22,663 bases of DNA from Pseudomonadota bacterium (GTDB lineage: Bacteria; Pseudomonadota; Alphaproteobacteria; Caulobacterales; Aquidulcibacteraceae): assembly GCA_023410295.1 (NCBI GenBank), contig JAEYPY010000052.1, forward strand, positions 1-22,663, written 5' to 3'. Numbering within the stretch: position 1 is the first letter of the stretch; every line of letters begins with the position of its first letter. The notes under the pieces are model-generated. The model was given only the letters and a program-made list of their open reading frames with translations, searched no databases and was not told where the DNA came from. Below, in pieces: positions 15,191-21,830 of the stretch. A program made the translations under genes and the position numbers.

Positions 15191-17233
15191 GTGAGTGAGG
15201 AACCTGGCCCACGCAAGCTGGCGGCGATCATGGCGATCGACCTTGTCGGCTATTCCGCTCTGAGCGAGGTTGACGAGCCGTCCGCGATTGAGCGCGTCGC
15301 GCGCCTGCGCGCCGCCTTGGACCAAGTCTGCGCGGCGCAGAGCGGGCGCGTGTTCAATACCGCGGGTGACGGCTTCATGCTGGAATTCTTAAGCGCCGCG
15401 GGCGCGCTTGCGGCAGCCGAACTCTTATGGGGCGCGGGGCTTGAGCGTAGCATGGTGCGCGTCGGCGTTCACGTCGGCGATGTGCTGCTGACGCCGAGCG
15501 GCGATCTCTTGGGCCACAGCGTCAACGTCGCGGCGCGCTTGCAGCAGCTGGCGCAGCCGGGCGTCGTCGTCGTCTCCATGGACGTGCGCCGTGCGGTGCG
15601 CGGCAAGCTCGCGCAGCGGCTTCATCCCGCTGGCGCGGCGCAGCTCGACAAGATGGCCGAGGCGATCGAGATCTTCACCTTCGAAGAGATCGCCGCCGCA
15701 AAACCGCGCACGCGTAAGCCCGATCCCGTGCTCGCGGTGCTGCCGTTCGACAACGAGAGCGACGATGCGGAGATGGCTTATTTTTCCGACGGCGTCGCCG
15801 ACGAGATCATCTCCACGCTGCTGCGCCAATCCAAGATCAAGGTTATCGGCCGCACCTCCGCGTTCCAATTCCGAGGTGCGCGCAAGAGCGAAGCGGCGGC
15901 CGCGCTGAAAGCCAGCCACGTGCTCGACGGCGCCGTCCGCTGCAGCGGTAATCGCCTCCGGGCCAGCGTTCAGCTCATTGAAGCGGCCAGCGGCATGGCG
16001 CTCTGGAGCGAACGTTATGACGGCGATCGCAGCGATGCATTCGCGCTCGAAGACGAGATCGCCGCCAAGGTCGCCGCCTCGCTGCGCCGTTCGTTGACCC
16101 AGCCCGAACGCACGACCGCTATCGATCCCCGCGCGCACGATCTCTATCTCCGCGCCCGCCAGATCTGGCTGATGATGAGCGATGTGGAGGAGGATCAGGC
16201 CGCCGTGCTGCTTGAGCGCTGCGTGGCGATCGCGCCCGATTTCGCGCCGGCCTGGGCGACGCTTGCGAGCGTGCGCGCACTACTGTTGCCGCGCGACCGC
16301 GATTGCATCGGCGAGCCGGCCCACGACGCCGCGCTCGCCGCCGCCGAACGCGCGCTCGCGCTCGATCCAGATTGCGCGCCGGCCTTCGCCGCGCTCTCGC
16401 TGCTGAAGCCGGCCTTCGCCGAGCACGGCGAGAAGCTCCGCCTCGTCAACGAAGCGCTGAAGCGCACGCCCAATGACGCGGCGCTCCACGTCGCGCGTGC
16501 TGCGTGGCGCTATAGCGTCGGTCGACTGAAAGATGCGGGCCGATCGCTGGAAACCGCGAGCATGCTCGATCCGCTCGGGCCCGCCGTGGAAGGTTTGCGC
16601 GCGAGCCTTATGAGCGCGCGAGGCGAAAACCGCGTCGCCCTCGACATCGTCAGCGAAGCCTGGGCGCGGTGGCCGGATTCAGCGTTTACCTGGTATCTGA
16701 TGTGGTCGACGCTCTGCGCCGCTGGCCGGCTTGATGAAGCCGAAGCGCTGGCCGCGCCCGGCGTGCCGCCCAAGCGCGGTGTGACCGAGCGCGACATCTC
16801 GGTGTTGCGCAACTACGTCGCCGTCATGCGTCTCTCCAAGGATGATCGTAAAGAAGCCTGCGAGCGCATGCTGGCCCAACTGGCGCGCAGCACGGAGCCG
16901 CTGCCGCTCTCGGGCTGCCTCTTCGCCGCAGCGTACGGCTGCCCCGACCGCGCCTTTGACGTGATCGAACACGCCATCACAACGGGCCGACCACTGAAGC
17001 CCGACAATCACGAAGCTTTCGGCATGGCGCGTGCGCAGTCGCCGCTGCAATTGTTCGTCGCCACCGGCGGTGCGGCGATCTGGTCGTTCCCGCGCTTCCC
17101 CAAACTCGCCGCGCAGCTGGGCCTTGCGCAGTATTGGCTCGAAACCAAGCAATGGCCCGATTGCGCAACGCAAGTGCCCTACGATTTCAAAGCTGGTTGC
17201 GCCGAAGCGCTCGCGGCGCACGCGCCAGTCTGA
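15191..17233 (+). CDS. Class III adenylate/guanylate cyclase-like protein with TolB-like and TPR regions
   Basis: The 680-residue protein starts at a GTG. Residues about 9-165 form a cyclase homology domain. The metal-binding aspartates D17 (AIDLVGYS) and D60 (TAGDGFML), the transition-state pair N112/R116 (SVNVAARL) and D105 (GDLLG) are present. The purine-selecting Lys is replaced by N56 (FNTAGDG). Residues about 177-305 are TolB-like (LAVLPFDNES ... YFSDGVADEIISTLL), a module common in these cyclase-TPR proteins. The rest (about 310-640) carries TPR-like helical repeats (AALAAAERALALDPDCAPAFAAL). No membrane span is visible between the parts, so it is probably cytosolic. It follows DUF3297 after 21 bases. 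A TAAAGT at 15179-15184 might be the -10 of a promoter giving a leaderless transcript. Activity and substrate (ATP, GTP or none) are uncertain. Confidence 0.9.
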   Translation: MSEEPGPRKLAAIMAIDLVGYSALSEVDEPSAIERVARLRAALDQVCAAQSGRVFNTAGDGFMLEFLSAAGALAAAELLWGAGLERSMVRVGVHVGDVLLTPSGDLLGHSVNVAARLQQLAQPGVVVVSMDVRRAVRGKLAQRLHPAGAAQLDKMAEAIEIFTFEEIAAAKPRTRKPDPVLAVLPFDNESDDAEMAYFSDGVADEIISTLLRQSKIKVIGRTSAFQFRGARKSEAAAALKASHVLDGAVRCSGNRLRASVQLIEAASGMALWSERYDGDRSDAFALEDEIAAKVAASLRRSLTQPERTTAIDPRAHDLYLRARQIWLMMSDVEEDQAAVLLERCVAIAPDFAPAWATLASVRALLLPRDRDCIGEPAHDAALAAAERALALDPDCAPAFAALSLLKPAFAEHGEKLRLVNEALKRTPNDAALHVARAAWRYSVGRLKDAGRSLETASMLDPLGPAVEGLRASLMSARGENRVALDIVSEAWARWPDSAFTWYLMWSTLCAAGRLDEAEALAAPGVPPKRGVTERDISVLRNYVAVMRLSKDDRKEACERMLAQLARSTEPLPLSGCLFAAAYGCPDRAFDVIEHAITTGRPLKPDNHEAFGMARAQSPLQLFVATGGAAIWSFPRFPKLAAQLGLAQYWLETKQWPDCATQVPYDFKAGCAEALAAHAPV

Positions 17234-17250
17234 GTTCCCACGCGCGCCCC

Positions 17251-17276
17251 GGAACAGAAGCGCGCTAACCCTTGTT
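17251..17276 (+). promoter_or_regulatory. Candidate EcfG (general stress response sigma factor) promoter
   Basis: GGAAC at 17251-17255 and TGTT at 17273-17276 are separated by 17 bases. The alphaproteobacterial EcfG/SigT consensus is GGAAC-N16/17-CGTT, so this is a full -35 and three of four bases of the -10, with legal spacing. A start site near 17283 would leave a leader of about 25 bases containing the strong ribosome-binding site of the small membrane protein gene. The match is by eye. Confidence 0.5.
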
Positions 17277-17294
17277 AAAGCTGCACGGCCGAAC

Positions 17295-17300
17295 AAGGAG
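17295..17300 (+). promoter_or_regulatory. Strong ribosome-binding site AAGGAG
   Basis: AAGGAG lies 7 bases before the ATG at 17308. It is the best Shine-Dalgarno sequence in the window and fixes the start of the small membrane protein, excluding the in-frame start at 17272. Confidence 0.85.
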
Positions 17301-17307
17301 AAGCATC

Positions 17308-17472
17308 ATGGCTGAACGTGAAGGCGGTGGCGGGAGCGGGTTTGTTGGCGTGATTGTCGGCGCGCTTCTGGTTGCAGTCGTCGCGCTCGGCTTTGTCGCC
17401 TACAATGGCGGCTTGGGCACGCAGACCGCTGACATCTCCATCGAAGCGCCAGACATCAACACGCCTGGCTAA
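17308..17472 (+). CDS. 54-residue single-span membrane protein of unknown function
   Basis: The product has a short charged Gly-rich N-terminus (MAEREGGGGSG), one hydrophobic span of about 20 residues (VGVIVGALLVAVVALGFVAY, residues 13-32) and a small acidic tail QTADISIEAPDINTPG. The tail pattern of alternating Asp/Ile (DISIEAPDI) looks like a beta strand. With no positive charge after the span and few before it, topology is uncertain; the uncleaved N-in, C-out form seems likeliest. A strong ribosome-binding site and an EcfG-like promoter precede it, so expression in stress or stationary phase is plausible. Its TAA stop overlaps by four bases with the rnd stop on the other strand. I know of similar small unnamed proteins in related bacteria but not of a function. 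Confidence 0.8.
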   Translation: MAEREGGGGSGFVGVIVGALLVAVVALGFVAYNGGLGTQTADISIEAPDINTPG

Positions 17473-18617
17473 GTCCCTTCGACGGTGACTTTGCCGTCCT
17501 TGAGCTTCAGCGCCAGCCGGCCGTGCTTCAACGCCAGCGCGCGCTCGCCGAACACTGTGCGGCGCCAGCCCGAAAGGGCTAATACGTCTGCGTTGTCATC
17601 GGCCGCGATGGCTTCGATATCGCTCGCTGAAGCGATGAGCCGCGGCGCTACTTGATTGCGCTCCGCCTCAAAGCGCAGCAGCACCTTGAGCAACTCCACC
17701 GTCGGCCCAAGACCTGAAGGCAGGGGCGGCGGACGCACGTGCTTGAACGCCGGCCGGTTTGGGTCGGCGAACGCTTGCGCCAGGTCCTGCAGCAGCTCCT
17801 GCGCCGCGCGTGAATTGCCGAAGCCGCGCGGCACTGCGCGCATGCGATCGAAGTCGCCAGAGCTCTTCGGTCGGATCTCGGCGATCTCGTAGAGCGCCTC
17901 GTCCTTGATGATGCGCCCGCGCGGCACATCGCGTTGTTGCGCTTGCCGCTCGCGCCAGCCCGCGGCGACTTGCAGCGCCAGCACGTAATCGGCCGTCGTC
18001 TTGCGCAGTTTGAGGCGCTTCCAGGCATTCTCTGGTGTCGTGTCATAAATTTCGGGGTCGAGCAGATAATCGTGCTCTTCATCGAGCCAGGAGAGGCGGT
18101 TTTCCTTCTCCAGCTTCTGGTGCATGCGCGGATAGAGATCGCGCAGGTGCGTCACGTCCGCGAGTGCGTAGGCGAGCTGCGATTCCGAGAGCGGCCGGCG
18201 GCTCCAATCGGTGAAGCGCGACGACTTGTCCAAGCGCCGCTTCAGCACCTGCTGCACCAACGCATCGTAGGCGACCGTATCGCCATAACCGCACGCCATA
18301 GCCGCGATCTGACTATCGAACACCGGATGCGGCAGTTGCCCGCCGAGCTTCAGGAAGATTTCCAAATCCTGCCGCGCCGCATGGAAGACCTTCAGCACCT
18401 TCTCGTCGGCCATGAGGTCAAGGAACGGCTTCAAATCGAGCCCTTCGGCCAAAGGGTCGATCACTGCCTCGACGCCGGGCGCCGCCGCCTGGATCAGGCA
18501 CAGCTTCGGCCAATAGGTCGTCTCACGCATGAACTCGGTGTCGACGGCGACGAACGGTTGCTGGGCGAGCTCCTGGCGCAGGGCCTCGAGCTCTTCTGTC
18601 TTGGTGATCACGCGCAT
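17469..18617 (-). CDS. rnd: Ribonuclease D
   Basis: RNase D is a 3'-5' exoribonuclease that trims tRNA and other small RNA 3' ends. The 382-residue protein has a complete DEDDy active site: D26 and E28 (VAVDTEF, Exo I), D84 (VFHAARQDL, Exo II), and Y150 with D154 (LAYALAD, Exo III). A helical HRDC region follows from about residue 205. I chose the ATG at 18617 (MRVITKTEEL), which starts just before the first strand and gives a length near the 375 of E. coli; a TTG at 18653 in the same frame overlaps the stop of the upstream SRAP gene as TTGA and would add 12 residues. It is the second gene of a SRAP-rnd unit. Confidence 0.96.
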   Translation of the reverse strand: MRVITKTEELEALRQELAQQPFVAVDTEFMRETTYWPKLCLIQAAAPGVEAVIDPLAEGLDLKPFLDLMADEKVLKVFHAARQDLEIFLKLGGQLPHPVFDSQIAAMACGYGDTVAYDALVQQVLKRRLDKSSRFTDWSRRPLSESQLAYALADVTHLRDLYPRMHQKLEKENRLSWLDEEHDYLLDPEIYDTTPENAWKRLKLRKTTADYVLALQVAAGWRERQAQQRDVPRGRIIKDEALYEIAEIRPKSSGDFDRMRAVPRGFGNSRAAQELLQDLAQAFADPNRPAFKHVRPPPLPSGLGPTVELLKVLLRFEAERNQVAPRLIASASDIEAIAADDNADVLALSGWRRTVFGERALALKHGRLALKLKDGKVTVEGT

Positions 18618-18649
18618 CAAGGGCTGGTTGGGACTCTGAGCGCCTCGGG

Positions 18650-19291
18650 TCAAGCGCCCGGCGCCGGAACGATGTCTTCGCGCGGCCCGGAGAGGACGAT
18701 TTGCATCCGGTCCGAGGGGAAAGGCCGCACCAGGGAAAGGGCTTCTTCCACTGGCGCTTCCAGCCAGGTCTCGATCTCATCGCCCGTCAGCATCACCGGC
18801 ATGGCCTTGGCGTGGATGGGGGCGACGAGTTCGTTGGCGTCCGTGGTCAGGAACGCGAACAGGAGGTGCGTGCCATCCTCCTTGGCGCGGACCCCGCTCC
18901 AGGGCCGCCAAATGCCGGCGAAACAGAAGAGCGGCCGCTCCTCACCCAGGGCGAACCAGTGCGCCACCTTTGGATGACTGTCGGTGTATTCACAGAAGCT
19001 CGTGACCGGGACCAGGCAGCGGAAGCGGGGCTGATCCAGCCAGCCCCGCCAATAGCTGGAATTGAGGTTCCGGACATTGGTGACGGGCCGCGTGCCTCCG
19101 CCAGCTGGGGGGAAGCCCCAGCGCATCATCACCACCTCGCGCAGGCCCGCCTTCGACGTGCCCACCACGGGGGCCATCTGGTCCGGGAAAATGGCCGGAA
19201 GCGGGGGCTGATTGCCGGTCCGATCCCGCATCGCCCGGGTGTAGGCGACCAGCGCTTCACGCGATTTCGTCATGGAATAGAGGTTGCACAT
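18650..19291 (-). CDS. SRAP (SOS-response-associated peptidase) family protein, YedK/HMCES-like
   Basis: SRAP proteins crosslink covalently to abasic sites in single-stranded DNA through Cys2 and protect them. The 213-residue product starts MCNLYSMT, so Cys2 becomes the N-terminus after Met removal. The other active-site residues are visible as N72 (TNVRN), E101 (PVTSFCEY) and H160 (VAPIHAKAMPV), matching E. coli YedK C2, N75, E105 and H160. The motif around the Glu reads SFCEY where YedK-like proteins usually have GFYEW, marking a subfamily. The gene precedes rnd, with its TGA overlapping a possible TTG start there. No LexA box is obvious upstream. The symbol yedK is not applied because the subfamily differs. 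Confidence 0.93.
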   Translation of the reverse strand: MCNLYSMTKSREALVAYTRAMRDRTGNQPPLPAIFPDQMAPVVGTSKAGLREVVMMRWGFPPAGGGTRPVTNVRNLNSSYWRGWLDQPRFRCLVPVTSFCEYTDSHPKVAHWFALGEERPLFCFAGIWRPWSGVRAKEDGTHLLFAFLTTDANELVAPIHAKAMPVMLTGDEIETWLEAPVEEALSLVRPFPSDRMQIVLSGPREDIVPAPGA

Positions 19292-19389
19292 GCGCGGGTC
19301 TCATCTGCGGGGCCATGCGCGCCTTGACAAGCGTCGGGCGCGCGTGCGCCTGTCGCGCGAATTTTGACGCCCGAATCCCGGAGTTCCTG
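19292..19389. other. Divergent gap between the SRAP gene and aspS
   Basis: This 98-base gap separates two divergent genes. A perfect TTGACA occurs at 19324-19329, but the bases 17 further on are GC-rich and not -10 like, so I do not call a promoter. A GANTC motif (GAATC) lies at 19373-19377, just before the aspS ribosome-binding site. I see no inverted repeat suggestive of LexA or a T-box. Confidence 0.3.
19380..19383 (+). promoter_or_regulatory. Ribosome-binding site of aspS
   Basis: GGAG lies 6 bases before the ATG at 19390 and selects it over the in-frame ATG at 19315, which would add 25 residues unrelated to AspRS. Confidence 0.7.
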
Positions 19390-21192
19390 ATGCACGCCTA
19401 CCGTACCCACACCTGCGGCGCCCTCCGCGAAAGCGACGCCGGCCAGGCTGTGCGGCTCTCCGGCTGGGTCCACCGCAAGCGCGACCATGGCGGGCTGCTG
19501 TTCATCGACCTCCGCGACAATTACGGGCTGACCCAGATCGTCATTGCTCCCTCCAGCCCCGCCTTCGCGGCGGCCGAGCGGGTGCGGGCCGAGAGCGTCA
19601 TCCAGATCGACGGCAAGGTGGTCGAGCGCACGGCCGAGACCAAGAACGCCAATCTGCCGACCGGTGGCGTCGAAGTGCAGGCGGCTGCGCTCGACGTGCT
19701 GGGCGCGGCCGAGGAGCTGCCGCTTCCGGTGTTCGGCGAGCCGGATTATCCGGAAGAGATTCGCCTCAAGTATCGCTTCCTCGATTTGCGCCGCGAAAAG
19801 CTGCACCGCTCGATCCTGCTGCGCAGCCAGGTCATCGCCAGTCTGCGGCGGCGCATGATCGATCAGGGCTTCACCGAATTCCAAACCCCGATCCTGACGG
19901 CGTCGAGCCCCGAAGGCGCGCGCGACTTCCTCGTTCCCTCGCGCTTGCATCCGGGCAAGTTCTACGCGCTGCCGCAGGCGCCGCAGCAGTTCAAGCAGCT
20001 GCTGATGGTGGCGGGCTTCGATAAGTATTTCCAAATCGCGCCATGCTTCCGCGATGAAGACGCGCGCGCCGATCGCAGTCCCGGCGAATTCTACCAGCTC
20101 GATTTCGAGATGAGTTTCGTCACGCAAGAAGACGTGTTCAACGCCATCGAACCGGTGCTCGCCGGCGTGTTTGAAGAATTCGGGCAGGGCAAGCGCGTCA
20201 CCAAGGCCGGCACGTTCCCGCGCATCCCGTTTGCGGAAGCGATTGCGAAATACGGTTCGGACAAACCGGATCTGCGTAATCCGCTCATCCTGCAAGACGT
20301 AAGCGAACATTTCCGCGGCGGCGGCTTTGGCCTGTTTGCGCGCATCCTGGAAAAGCCGAAGCACGCGGTGTGGGCGATCCCCGCGCCCGGCGGCGGCTCG
20401 CGCGCGTTCGCCGATCGCATGAATGCGTGGGCGCAAGGCGAAGGCCAGCCGGGTCTTGGCTACATTTTCTGGCGCGAAGGCGAAGAAGGCGGCGCCGGCC
20501 CCATCGCCAAGAACATCGGCGCGGAAAAAGCCGAAGCCATCCGCACGCAGATGGGCCTCAAAGTCGGCGATGCCTGCTTCTTCGTCGCTGGCGATCCGGC
20601 CAGTTTCTACAAATTCGCCGGCCTCGCGCGTAACAAGGTCGCCGACGAACTCAATCTCTCGGACAAAGAGCAATTCGCGTTCTGCTGGATCGTCGACTTC
20701 CCGATGTACGAGTGGAGCGAGGAAGAGAAGAAGATCGACTTCTCGCACAACCCGTTCTCGATGCCGAACTTCGACCACGAGAAGTTCTTGGCCCTCGACC
20801 CGAACGACCGCGAGACCATCGAGAAGATCACCGCCTTCCAGTACGATATCGTTTGCAACGGCGTTGAGCTTTCCTCAGGCGCGATCCGGAACCACAAGCC
20901 GGAGATCATGATCAAGGCGTTTGAGATCGCGGGCTACGGCAAGGATGTGGTGGAAGAAAAGTTCGGCGGCATGCTGAACGCGTTCCGCTATGGTGCGCCC
21001 CCGCACGGCGGTTCGGCGCCCGGCGTTGACCGCATCGTCATGCTGCTCGCTGGCGTCGACAACATCCGCGAAGTTATCGTCTTCCCGTTCAATCAGCAGG
21101 CGCAAGACCTAATGATGAACGCGCCGGGCGAAGTGACGCCGAAGCAGCTCAAAGAACTGCACATCCGCGTGGTCGAGCCGGCGAAGAGCTAA
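19390..21192 (+). CDS. aspS: Aspartyl-tRNA synthetase, probably non-discriminating (Asp/Asn)
   Basis: AspRS charges tRNA-Asp with aspartate. The 600-residue bacterial-type enzyme has the N-terminal OB anticodon-binding domain (RLSGWVHRKRDHGGLLFIDL, 22-41) and the class II core. Motif 2 is FRDEDARADRSPGEFYQLD (about 219-237), with the extra Gly seen in alphaproteobacteria. The GAD insertion spans roughly 290-420 and motif 3 is APGVDRIVMLLAG near the end. H33 in RKRDHGG is the residue type linked to relaxed tRNA-Asp/tRNA-Asn recognition; discriminating enzymes such as E. coli have Leu there. It may therefore also make Asp-tRNA-Asn for amidation by GatCAB. The gene stands alone and ends in a strong terminator. 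Confidence 0.97.
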   Translation: MHAYRTHTCGALRESDAGQAVRLSGWVHRKRDHGGLLFIDLRDNYGLTQIVIAPSSPAFAAAERVRAESVIQIDGKVVERTAETKNANLPTGGVEVQAAALDVLGAAEELPLPVFGEPDYPEEIRLKYRFLDLRREKLHRSILLRSQVIASLRRRMIDQGFTEFQTPILTASSPEGARDFLVPSRLHPGKFYALPQAPQQFKQLLMVAGFDKYFQIAPCFRDEDARADRSPGEFYQLDFEMSFVTQEDVFNAIEPVLAGVFEEFGQGKRVTKAGTFPRIPFAEAIAKYGSDKPDLRNPLILQDVSEHFRGGGFGLFARILEKPKHAVWAIPAPGGGSRAFADRMNAWAQGEGQPGLGYIFWREGEEGGAGPIAKNIGAEKAEAIRTQMGLKVGDACFFVAGDPASFYKFAGLARNKVADELNLSDKEQFAFCWIVDFPMYEWSEEEKKIDFSHNPFSMPNFDHEKFLALDPNDRETIEKITAFQYDIVCNGVELSSGAIRNHKPEIMIKAFEIAGYGKDVVEEKFGGMLNAFRYGAPPHGGSAPGVDRIVMLLAGVDNIREVIVFPFNQQAQDLMMNAPGEVTPKQLKELHIRVVEPAKS

Positions 21193-21202
21193 ACCCAAAC
21201 GA

Positions 21203-21236
21203 AAACGCCGCCCCTTGGGGCGGCGTTTCTCTTTCA
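21203..21236. terminator. Bidirectional rho-independent terminator between aspS and the pentapeptide gene
   Basis: A perfect inverted repeat has arms at 21203-21214 (AAACGCCGCCCC) and 21217-21228 (GGGGCGGCGTTT) around a two-base TT centre. It is followed on the plus strand by TCTCTTTC. On the minus strand the flank reads TCGTTTGGGTTT, so it can serve the convergent gene too. It starts 10 bases after the aspS stop and is the only clear intrinsic terminator in the window. Confidence 0.9.
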
Positions 21237-21249
21237 TCTGCTCAGACGA

Positions 21250-21777
21250 TTAATCGCAGGCGCGCACCGTGAGCCCCGCCGGCAATTCCGTCGTTGCATC
21301 GCCGCACGCCGCATCGAGCTGGGTTTGCGTCAGCCCACGCGCCTCGGCCATTTCCGCGCCCGAGAGGTTGGCGCCCTCCAGCGTTGCGCCATTGAAGCGC
21401 GCGCCGCCGAAATAGCCGCCGACCAGAGAAGCGGCGTTAAGGTTGGCGTTGCTGAAATTGGCGCTGCTGGCGCGGATGCCGAAGAGGTTGGCCAGCGAAA
21501 GGTTGGCGCCCGAGAAATTGGTGCGGTCGGCGATCGCCACGGTGAGATCGGCCTGACGCACGCGCGCGGCGCTAAAATTGCGGCCGCCTATGCTCTGATA
21601 GGCAAGATCGATCTGGAAGAGGTCGCAGCCTGCGCACGAGGCGCCCGCGCGCACGCGCGCCGCGGTGGCGTCGCGTTCAGCCTGGCTGGTGATGGGGCCG
21701 CCCGTGTCCGCCGGCGCCTGCGCGTAGGCGGGCGCGGTTAAGGCAAACAAGCAAGCAAATAGCGCGGCGCGTTTCAT
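21250..21777 (-). CDS. Secreted pentapeptide-repeat protein
   Basis: The 175-residue product has a Sec signal (MKRAALFACLFALTAPAYA, cleavage near residue 19-20). About 16 tandem pentapeptide units from residue 52 to 147 follow the A(N/D)LxX pattern (for example NFSGANLSLANLFGIRASSA), forming a right-handed quadrilateral beta-helix. A CxxC-like pair, C48 and C51 (SCAGC), precedes the helix, and C158 and C174 close the C-terminus (LDAACGD ... VRACD), suggesting two periplasmic disulfides. The start at 21777 is chosen for the signal peptide and a GGAG 10 bases upstream; the open frame extends to 21900 but overlaps the ligase gene. No function is known; gyrase protection as in Qnr is unlikely for an exported protein. 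Confidence 0.88.
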   Translation of the reverse strand: MKRAALFACLFALTAPAYAQAPADTGGPITSQAERDATAARVRAGASCAGCDLFQIDLAYQSIGGRNFSAARVRQADLTVAIADRTNFSGANLSLANLFGIRASSANFSNANLNAASLVGGYFGGARFNGATLEGANLSGAEMAEARGLTQTQLDAACGDATTELPAGLTVRACD

Positions 21778-21830
21778 AATGGCGCAACTCCAGAAGACTT
21801 CCATGCAATCGTCGCACGAGCCGCGCCAGT

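Noticed and set aside
17934..18977. A 347-codon plus-strand open frame
   Set aside because: It is antisense to rnd and the SRAP gene, both of which have complete active sites.
19324..19352. Perfect TTGACA upstream of aspS as a promoter
   Set aside because: The bases 16-18 further on are GC-rich and do not resemble a -10 box.
19270..20778. A 502-codon minus-strand open frame
   Set aside because: It lies opposite aspS; its composition and lack of motifs mark it as a shadow of the synthetase gene.
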